Shown: positions 42,863 to 54,800 of the stretch, in pieces
Layout: each line of letters opens with the position of its first letter
Numbering within the stretch: position 1 is the stretch's first letter
NCBI GenBank assembly: GCA_017467625.1
Contig: JAFUSN010000004.1
Span: 596,163 to 660,162 of the forward strand
DNA from: RGIG1681 sp017467625
Lineage (GTDB): Bacteria > Bacillota > Clostridia > Christensenellales > UBA1242
Direction: 5' to 3'
DNA: 64,000 nt
Made by a program: the position numbers and the translations under genes
Notes under the pieces: generated by a model
Database searches by the model: none
What the model was told of the DNA's origin: nothing
The model's input: only the letters and a program-made list of their open reading frames with translations

Positions 42863-45800
42863 ATGAAAAGGCTTAGAAAATCAGTTAAAATTTTGATTTT
42901 GATTTTAAGTGCAATTGTTGTTGCGGTTGGTGTGACCATTGGCGTTATTATTGCAACACATAACAGGGGAGGAAAAGGATCAGAACCTTCACCGGTTGAA
43001 CCAACAGAAGATGTTATTCCAATTGATCAAGATAAACTTGATGACCTTTCTAATGACATAAATGTTTCGCAAAGTGAATATGCTGCAACGCTCACAACAT
43101 ATGACAATGCGCCATATGTTGAGTATGGAAGAAATGTTGATTCAGCTTGCTCATATAAAACCATCACAGCTCTTGAATCAAATTATTTTGTTTATTTGGA
43201 TTCAAATGATAAAAAAGTTTTTGTAACCTACAAATTTGAAAATGGAACATATACTTTTAAAACCTTAACAAATAAAGTTTCAAGTGGTGGATTTGTTCGC
43301 GATGAGGCAGTTGATTATGAAATTGATTATACCGATCATTTTGTGCTTGTTAGAAGTTTCTTGAGAACACGAGTTGATGATCAACTAGATTCATCAATTT
43401 ATGATGTTGTTGATATCAAAGATTTTACCGATATCAAAGTGACATATTCATTTGATGATACTGACGGATATGCTTCTCTTGATCCAGTTAAATTTAGCGA
43501 TAACTTTTTAATTTATATTCAATATCGTGACTTGCAACTTGTTGGAACAACTTACACAGGTGTTACGGACTTTCATGCAATTAATTTAAATAATTCAGAT
43601 GAAAAGTTTGAAGTTGTTGATGTTTCATTTGTTGGTGAACCAAAAATTTATTTTTCATTCTTTAAAAACTGTTTTGTTTTTAAAAATTTGAATACGCAAG
43701 ATATGAATGTTTGTTATATCAACAATGAGAAACTGATTAAATTTGATATTCAATCACAAAAGAATGAAAATGATCAGCCTATATCATCTTTTGATGTTCG
43801 AGCTTTGTCACAGGATAAAATTTTTGTAACTGAAACAATTAATGGTGGTGCAAAAAAATATTATGTGTGTGATTTTTCAACTGAACAGGCAAATCTTTTA
43901 AATTACGAATTGACAGAAGGTTATTCTGGAGCTCAAGTTCATTCAATTTCGAGTGATGCTTCAAGTTACTATGTGACTGAAACAAATGATAGTGGTGATT
44001 CAGTAAAAAAATACTTTTCAGCAAATAATGAATTTTTGTTTAGTTATTCTGGGAATTATGAAATTCTTAGAATAAGTGGAAAGAATTTTGTTACTGAAGA
44101 GGCAATTTATGAAATTCAAGGTCAAAACAAAATTGAAAAGGTTTTGGAATTTTCAGTTGAAAATGGAACATACTTAATTCAAAGTGATATTGTTTCTGAT
44201 TCATTTGTAATTAAAAGAGAAGGTAGTTTTGAAATTGTTGACATTACTGGAAAAACAATTTTTAGAAATGCTGAACTTGATGTTCAAGAAGAAGTTAATG
44301 GTGAAATTGAAACAATTAATTTAAATCTTTCAATGTTCAAAATTTATAATGTTTATGGCGAGTATACAACTGGTTATGCAAAAGAAGAAGATGAGTACTA
44401 TTACTTTTTGATTAATGCAAAAACGGGAGAATATTCATTTATTGATGATTACTATCAAAATGATAATGTTCATTATCTAAATTCTAATGGTGCTTGTTTT
44501 TACTTAACTCAAGATCCAACTGAAAAATTTGCTGTTTATGCAAACGGAGAAAAACTTTTTGAAGGATTTGATCAGTTTAGATTTGCTGAGCAGTGGATGA
44601 TGGGAACAATTTTCGAATGTTACACCAGTGGTGAGGTTTCAAAAGTTGTTTTATTAAAGTCAGTTTATAGTCTTATTATGATTAATGAGGGTTCATCAGT
44701 AAATCCTTTCACTATTCTTGATATATTCAGTGATTACATAACTCCATATGATTTCTATGAAAAGACAAATGATACACATAACAATGTTAAATTGACAGTT
44801 TGGGATAATTATTATCATGGTGGAGATATGGGAACTGATGTTAGTGAAAGAGCCTACAAGATTGAAAGTTTAACTGATTATTATTATGTTAGCAGCACAA
44901 ATTTTGAAGTTGAGTTTCAACATACCACAAGCAATGATAATCATGATATTTACCTTAAGTATGAGATGGGTACAGATGGTTCAACAATTACTAGGACTTC
45001 AGCTCAATTTATTGATCGGAGTGGAAGTAAGGTTAATATGACTATATATGATCAATCATTATCAGTTTCAAGCCATAAAAGTTCTTACTACTTTAAACAT
45101 AAAGATTTTAATAAGCTTTATCATTTTGGTTGGCCAAATGGTAAAGAAAGTGTTATTACATATCATAATGCGACTAAAACTGGTTTTCCTTATGAAATAA
45201 CATATAATTTGCATGGTGGAACATATGGTGATAATCATCCAACAAAGGTAAACTATGATCAAACATTTACAGTAAACAATCCAACAAAAACTGGCTATAC
45301 ATTTACTGGTTGGGACATTACATATGGAACTAATTTCTATGCAATTGGTACAAAAGAAACAAGTTTTGAAAATATTATTAAGCCGGATGAGACAACAAAC
45401 AAGGTTAATTTTGATGCACAATGGAAGGCTAATACATATTCAATTTTATATGTGATGAATAGTGGTGGATGGAAAGATGCTAAAGATCGTGATATTGAAC
45501 ATGCAACTAAAGGAATTTATGATACTGTATTTACTGTACATAATCCATACAGGCCTGGATATACATTTATGGGGTGGGATATTACCGGCATGGATGATGT
45601 TACTCATTATTACGGAGGGCATACGGAAGATAAATATTATCCAGCTTTTAATACAACTGGGAATACTTTAACGGATGTAACAACACGTTTATTCATGAAT
45701 TTACATTCCACCGAGGGTGCAACTGTTACTTTTACTGCAAAGTGGAATGCAAGGACTTATACGATTTACTATTATGGAAATAATGATGTTTCTAGATATT

Positions 45801-48800
45801 CAGCGAAATACACCAAAACCATTAATGGTGTGAATGTGACATGCACACGAGTTTCATATACATCAGATCAAACAGATAGATATGAATATACAACAACACA
45901 AACGGTTACATATAACACTAATTTTACAACATACCCTAGTGATCTTTTTACAAGAAAATACCATTCATTCCAGGGTTGGTCAATTGCTCGCTATGAAAAC
46001 ATAGCTGATGTTAAAATTACGGATAAAACATACTGGAATGCGGGGAGAGAATATACTTATAAAACACAAGGAATCACTTATTTATATGCAATTTGGAAAC
46101 AAAACACATATAAAGTTGAATTTGGTTATGAAACTCCAATTGGTGGTGCTTCAATTGATTCAGCAGTTCCAACAACTCAAATTAAAAACACAACAAATGA
46201 TGGAGCTGGTGATCAAGTTTTTTATGAATATGTTGTTAAGAAAAATGGTGTTCAATGCACAGCTTCAAACAGCAATGTTGGAAAATCATTTGCTGAAGTC
46301 CCTGGATTTAGTGGAAGCAGTGGTGTGGACTTTTCTGTTGAATTGAATTTAGCGTCTAATAACGGCTGGCAAACATATTATGAAATTTATAAAATTGAAC
46401 TTTTGCATTTTGCTTATGGGTCTGGGTCATCTTCAAGTAGTGGTACGGATACAACGATTGAGCTAAACAAAGATAGTGCAAAACCTACAAGTGATAATGG
46501 TGTTGAATTTATCAAGATGACCTCTTCAAGTTATAATGAATATTATCAAATGAAAAAATCGCCAGTTACATCAGCTTATAATTACTTTAGGTATGATTTC
46601 ACTTTTGATGGTGGGGCAACAATATCGTTTGGCAGGGTATATTATCCTCATGCTGATGATAATTATAGCGAAATTGCGGTTGAAACTGGTGAATTTGGTT
46701 TTCAAATTAAAGTTTACGCTAGGGCGAAGCAAATTACCGGGGATAAGTTGAAAAACACATCATTATCAAGCGGTTCAGGAACAATTGATGCATATAATGT
46801 TACCCCGGTTTATAAAGTTGGTAAAAATGATTATTATGTTTTTGTTAATGGAAAGAAATATTCACTCTCACTCGAAGGATCAAACAAACCTAGTGGATAT
46901 TATAAACTCAATGCAAGTGGAACATTAACTAAAAGTTCGGAAACCATAGTTAATGGTTCAACTGATGGCTCAACAATTTATATCGGTTCTGGGCAAGGGT
47001 ATGCACCTTCAGGTAATGGTGATTTGGTTGCATATTATCTTAGAGTCAGCCCTGCCCCTGCCGGTGTTAAAGATAGTGATTATACATTAAGCTCTAGAAA
47101 CTATGCTAACACTCAAATTTTGAAAATTAGGCCAGAACAAAAGATAATTAGTGTTTCAACAAATGCTTCTGACGGATTAACAAGCTCAAATCAGTATGAT
47201 TTAACATCATATTTAAGTTCAATTGTTGTTACCTTTAATTCCACTCAGCAAGCTAATCGAACTTTGTCATTTAGCAGGACCACTTCAACAAGTGGTTGGG
47301 GAAAACCAAGCATGCCTCCTACGGATGGAAAAGGAGGTTATTCAGGCACAAATAACAAAATTGTGTTGTTTGATGTTTCTTATCAGGCATATAAAACGCT
47401 TGAAATTTATTCAGATGGGCAAAACTTTGCAATTATGTACTTAGTTACGGACACATCTACCAATGAAACTTTTTATATTTTATATATAAACACGTTAGAT
47501 GCTTCAGTTCGTGTTGAAAGCACATTTAGTCATTTTAATTCAACTGTTCAAACTACAATCACAAATCAAGATTCTAGAAGTGATGGAAAGAATTATCCTA
47601 ACACTGCAACAGTTTCAATTATGAAATCAAAAGATGGAACGAAAGACTTTTCAAAAGATGGAACGGAAGACTTTTCAATTGCTAATCCATTAAACTTTAC
47701 TGTTCAGCCATCAAATTCTGTTATTATGTCAATTATTCCTGCTAAAGGATTTATTGTTACAGGAATCAGCGTGAATGTTGGTGGATCATCTAAAATGAGT
47801 ATTGCATTAGATGAAAGTACTTTTTCAAAGTTATTAGTTTCAAATGCAACCGATGGATATTTGACAACTTATTATAATGGAAGTTCTTATCAAATTTCAA
47901 AAAAATCAACAAGCACTCTGGTTCAACAGGGCAGATATGTTGGTGAGTCAACAAGACATGGTTTGTTTATTCAAAATTCAAAAACAACATCTTGGACTAC
48001 TGGCACTATAGATTCTTTTGACAATATTTATTTCCTTATTTCAGGAATGACTTCAGATGTTACAATTACGGTTACAACAAAGTCATACATTGAATTTGGT
48101 TTTGTTGATTCAACATCTGGAACTCAACTTGGTTATGATTCAACTAAAACTACAAAAGCTGGAAAACTTACTAAACTTCATATGCTTGTTAACACTGGAA
48201 GTGGTTGGGTTAGAGTTGGAAATGGAACGGTTGATGCTTCATATCTCATTGTTACAGATGTTCAGGGTGACAACAGTCATAAAGTGTTTAGACTTATTTT
48301 CTTGGGTTTAAAAGATTACTTTAAAAATGGTGTGAAATTCTATGCTTCAGGAGAAAACTATTCAGCTTATTTTTCTGGGGCAAAGGCATATAACAATTCA
48401 AGCACGTATGCACTTAAATATCCTTATGACGGTATTAATCAATCTAACTTTGAAGGCAGAAAATCTAATGGTGAACCATTAACCCTAAAGTCGGATGGTG
48501 TCAATAATATTAATATTGGAGTTTCCCAAAATACCACTTATAATCAAGATGATCAATTGACATATGTTTACTTAACAGATAGTGATTTGTTTAGTGTTTT
48601 AAACAGAGGAAAAGAAACGAAACATATCACCAATGATGATAAAGAAATTTGCAAACATATTTTGATTATGTCTGTTCAACAGAATCAAAATGTTAACCTC
48701 AAAACAAGTTCATATCTTTATAATCAAAAACTAACAGAGTCTTATATAAATTCATTTGATGCAAGTGCATTAAAGAAAACTTATTATGGAACAAATGGGC

Positions 48801-51800
48801 AATATGGACCAGATACATACTATAGCTATTATGATGGAACAGCAGGCATTTATGGTGGAAGTGGTTTAAATTTATCATTTAAAAAAGATGACAATTATGT
48901 AAGAGTTTATCAGCTTGATTATGTTTCAGGTAATTATTCAAAGAAGCAATCATGGTTTAATGATACAGTTCTTTCAAATATTGAATTAAGTTATACTCCA
49001 TATAACTCAAATAAAACTAATTTTAATTATCAAACACTTGATAAATCAGGAAAAACAACCGTTTCAACAGATAATGACAATGTTAAGATTTCAGGTTATG
49101 GCATTAAGTTTATTTATAGAGAAATTCCTGGTTATTATTTGCAGTTTATTGATATATTGATCCCTGAGTATTCAACTTTCACAATTCCAATTAGAACGCA
49201 AGGCCTTAACGAATATGGTGATTATAATTATTCAAAACTAATTTCAATTGGAACAGAGCATATTTCATTTAGAGTTGTTCATAACCAAAGCAACGCAGAA
49301 TATGAAATTTATTTATATGACACAAGTGGTTCTGCAACTGCTGGTGAAAAATCAATTGCAATTTTGTCTGGTAATATTGATGTGAATTTTTATTCAATGG
49401 CTTATAGCTACAAAATTAACTATAACAAGAACTATGGAAACTCATCATCTTATTACACTGTTAGTGATATTCCGTCTGACACTGGCTATTATGATTCAAT
49501 GAAGGAACTTAATGGAAGCACAATTAATGGAATAACAGCAACAAAACCTTCAATGTTTGGATATACATTTATTGGTTGGTCATCTAATCCATTTGATAGT
49601 AATGCAGAACTCTGGAATTCACAAAGCAAGTGGACTGATGTTACTTCTCATTTCAATTATCTAAACAGAAATAATTTAATTTCAGGAGCAAACCTTAGCG
49701 CAGTTGAATTTTACGCACCAAATCAAGCGGGAATTATGAATTTTATTACTGATACAGGATTCCATTCAACTGAAAATTATAATTTCTGGGCTAAACATCA
49801 CAGTTTGTTTGTTAAAACAATGACAAACAGCAGTAATCATATTAGTATTGAAAATGCACTTGAAACAACTCTTTATGCGGTTTGGAAAGCTAATACATAT
49901 CTTTTGACATTTGATTTTAATGATGCTAACAATGGAATTGGTTCAAGCACTGCACAGATTGGAAGATTTGATTCTGGAAGTTATAAATTTAACTTGGGAT
50001 ATAGTGGAATTTCTGCTGGAAATCTTGGAATTTATAATGGAATTCAAAAATTATCTACAAAATATTATTTCTATGTTAAATTTGATAGTGATGATTGGTT
50101 TGTTACCGATAGTCAAACTTTAACAAATGCTGAACTTAATGAGTTTTACGCATATCACACAAACAGTGTTAAAGCAACCTCACTGATGGTTGAAAATAAA
50201 TTAGATTTTATTATTGATAAGTATGGATACACATGGCTTGGATGGATGTTTAAAGATGAGCCTAATGGTTCATTGCTTTATTCAACAACTGCAAACACCA
50301 CATCTACTGGACTTATAACATTAACAAGTGAACAACTTAGTAAGTTTTCAGATGTTCATGAGATTGGTGAAATTAAATTTGTTTATAAAGACAAAAATAC
50401 ATATGAATTCAACTATGTTTATTTCTATGAATATGGAACAAGTGGAGTTAATGTTTCAGATTATTTGAACGGCGATTCAGGAAGTAAGACATATAGTGGA
50501 AACTTTGCATATTTTGATACATCACTCGCTTATGATGGGTATAAAACAACTACTTCAAAAATCAATGGTATTTCAAGAAATTCATCAAATGGTTCAGAAG
50601 TTTTATATTTAGGAAACAGCAGATACATTGTGCTTCATTCTAGTTGGAAAGTTAATAATTACACAGTTGTTATTGATTGGAGAGATTCAAATTCAACTTA
50701 TGACGGAAATGTTGTTTATAATTCAACTGGTCATGTTGGAAGCACATTTGTAACAAATAAGAGTGATATTGCAAATCAAAAAGTAGGAACTGGGCTCAAT
50801 TATATCAGTATGTTTACAACTGATTTTGATAATGCTCTCTTTATTAGTGATTTGGCAAATAAGGTTCCAGTTAGAATTGGTTATAGATTTGTTGGCTGGT
50901 CATTTGTTTATAATTCAACGACTGTAAACCAAGTTTTGAATAAGTTCTATAATGGTGATATATTTGGAACATATGAAATTTTTGATAGTATTGTTAATGA
51001 TAGGGCTCTTTATACCAGTTCAACTATTTTGGGATATAGTGACTTTTCAAATAAATTTAACAATTTAGTTGAAGGATATGGCGATAGAGAAGGAAATAAT
51101 GACCATTACATTTATATCTTTGCACTTTGGGAAGAAGAAGTGTTTAATGCAAATGTTGTTTTAAATATTGATACATTGCAACTTAAAAATGCATATGAAA
51201 ATGACAGTAAGTATAATGCAGGCTTTTATAAATTAGTTTCAACAGGTGGCGTTATTAATGTTGATTATAGTAGCTTTGAAACTGTTATTGATTCAAACTA
51301 TTTAAAACAAAATGGTTCTGGAAATTATACTTATGCCGATGCTATTATTAATGTTGATTTTGTATTTAAATTTGATGATGCAATTGAAAATGCATATTGT
51401 ACAATTAATTCAACAAAATATTATCTAAAAGATTTCTTTGCAATTTCGACGGGTTATTATTTTACAGGGCTTAGAACAACTTCTGATGACGGATCAACAA
51501 CATTAATTTCAAATACATTTAATACAAGTTTTGCGCCTTATGACAGCAGTAAAAACAATGCGCTAGTTAATAAAAACAATAATGGAAAAGTTGAAATTAA
51601 AAAATCAACATTCGACTACAACTTCTATTTAACACTAAATCGTTCAAATGCAAAACTGATGAATGATTCAACTATTTTTGAAACAGACAACAGAAATGCA
51701 CTTAGCTCTATTAACTACACAGACAGTATTTTTGGTGGAAGCACAAATGTTGGTTACTTAACTGTTGGTGGAAAGAAAATTTACATTGAAATCGAAAAAG

Positions 51801-54800
51801 ATCCAAACAGTTCTAATAATGATGTTGCATATATTAGATATGAAGGGAAGAAATATAGACTTGAATTTTCTGATAATATTATTGTTCAAAAACCATTCTT
51901 GAAATTTACTGATGGAAATACTCTTAGAACTATTCAATTCAATAGTGAAGGCAAGCCATTTATTTCAACTTCAACACTTTCAAGGGCAATTGAATTGTCG
52001 TTTGGAATTACAATAAAAGATTATTTATCTGGCCTAGAGGAAAATATTCCAATGGCCTTGAGATCTGCGGTTTCAACATTTGTTCCACAGACAACAAGAC
52101 AATTTACCCTTTATGCTGGATGGGAAATTAAAAATGACTTTGTTGTTTCACTTGTAAATGGAAACAATACACTTGGTGAACACACTGAATATTCCAACCC
52201 TGGACTTGCGGGATTCTATCAAATTGATTCATTAAGTTCTAATAATAATACAGAAGTTGGAATTACAAATTCTAATGTTACATTCTATGATGATATTTCA
52301 CTTGGAATGACTCCTTACTTCAACGGAAGATTCTTGTCACTTGTAACTTTTGTTTATCACAGCATTGATGATGAAAATAATAATGTGGCTGAATATACAG
52401 TTTCAATTAAGTTTAAATGGAATAACGAAACTTATAGACATGAAATTGAATATATTACATTTAAAAAGAATGCTGATGATGCTGGTATGGTTCTTTATAA
52501 CTTTATTCGTTTGTCAGCAGACGATTCTTATGTTGTTAGATTTTTAACTGGAAGCGGAACTGATAGCATTACAAACAGGTTGACTGACTCTCTTTCAGTT
52601 CTTGATAAAAACAGCTTTGATATTTCAAACGGATTCTTTAAGGTTTTGAGATATTTATTTGCTTCTGATGGTAACTATGATGGAAGAATTGATGTAAGCA
52701 AAACAACAATGAATTTAACTGACCTTATGAGTGATATTGAAGTTACGTGCTATTACTCAATTCAAACATATCACGTTGTTTTAGATAGTCTTTTGAATGA
52801 TGATGGTGAACTTCCAGAGGAATATGGGGTTCGTGATCAATACATTTTACCTTGGTCAATGGAAGATCTTCAAGCAGTTGCAGATGTAACTTCAGTAAAC
52901 TATCCACAAGGATCATCATATGACTCGGCTGTTAACTATAAGCTTATGATAACAGCAACAATTTCTGAGGATGTTAATTCAACTGTTTCAACGACATATA
53001 ACATTCCTTATGGATATTATATTTATGGGTCTGCTGAAGGTATTACTACTGGTGGACAGGGTAATAGACCATGGGATCCAATGCATATTAAACCAGAATA
53101 TCAATCTAATTTATATAGATATGCTGGATATGATCAAATTTATACTTACGGATATTACACTAATGGTGGTTCACAAGTTCAAATTAAAGGGCTTGAAGGA
53201 GATCCATATTATGCTCAAGGTTCTGCTGTCTTAACTCAACGTTCATATTATGATCTTGCAATTAGGCTAAACCTTCCATTCTATACATTTAATGGGTGGT
53301 ATGAGCTTGTTGGAGAGGTAACAAAGGATGGAAAGACGGTAACTGTTGCAAGAACCTTTGGTTACGATGATCAAAGAACATATATTGGAAGGAATATTCA
53401 CTTGTATGCGTACTATTATGCAAACAATAAGCCTGTAAGCATTCAATTCTATGAATGGGATGATGCAACAAATGCATATACAAAAATGGATGCAAGCAAT
53501 TATACTAGAAACTCCGATTTAACAAATACATTCTTTTCACCGGTTGGTGTTGATTCGATTTTAACACCAATTGAAGGAAATCAAAGATATGCTGATGAGC
53601 AAGGCAGGGTAATTTTAAATGAACAAATTACTTATGGATTTGATACAATTGCATTTAATAACGAAAATTACAATCCAAAGAACTTTAACACGGGACAAAC
53701 GTCAGCTTCATATCAAATTTTAAGTAATAAACTTCTTAAAATTTATTGGAATTATCTCTATAAATATCAAACATTGAAGTTTACTAAAAATGGTGAATCT
53801 TATTACATTCAATACGATGAATCAACTAAAGAGTTTTTCTATGTTGATGATAATGGTACACATAGAGGAATTGTTTCAAAGAATATTGGTTCAATTTCAA
53901 CCACATATCCATATAAGTTTACTGAAACAAACAGTGATGAAATTCCACTGGAATTTGATGAAATTGTTAGATATGATTATCCAGGTGCAAAAATGTACTT
54001 GAAAATGGCTAATTCAGTGCTTGATAAATACTATGAATTTAAACGAATTTCATGGTCAGAAGGCAGAACAACTTATACCATTGATGGGGAAACAAAAGTC
54101 GCAACTGAATGGCTTAAGACATATTATCCAAGGTTTGCAGTTACTGTTGGTGGAATAACTTATTTTTGGCTTCCACACTGGCAACCAACTGAACACACCA
54201 CTGGTGTTACAACTGCTGAATATATCTTTACCGAGGAAGGAAATGGTTTGAGTACAATTGGAAATCAGGCTATTGATTTTGCGGTTATTTATGAGATGTA
54301 TGCAGAAGTTGATGATGTTTATTATCCAATTATTTATCCTAAAATGATTAAGGGTGATGAGGGTGGTTCTCCATATATTAACCCAATCAAAACAAGGGTA
54401 AATCAAAATGAATATAATTCATACGCATATGTAGAAATTAATGATGATAAATTCTATTATGCATATAAGGAAATCCCTGCTGAAAGATATCTTTATAGAG
54501 ATTATGATTCAAGTGGATTTATTAATATCGCTGAATTTAGCCATTCAGTTTATAGCCCAGTTAATGATAATTTTAGAATGAATATAACAGCTGCAACAAC
54601 CAAGGGAACTTGGGAAAGTAATGCAACATACCTTAATATTTTACCAAACAAAAATAGCGGTCTTCATTATCCTGATCAAACATATGGACTTTTAGGTTAT
54701 ATTGGTGTTACAAATGAAGATTTGGATAACATGAGAAGTGGTGAAAATGGTGATAATAAGATTTATCAGGCATTTAAAAAGGCTATTGATGGGACAACAC

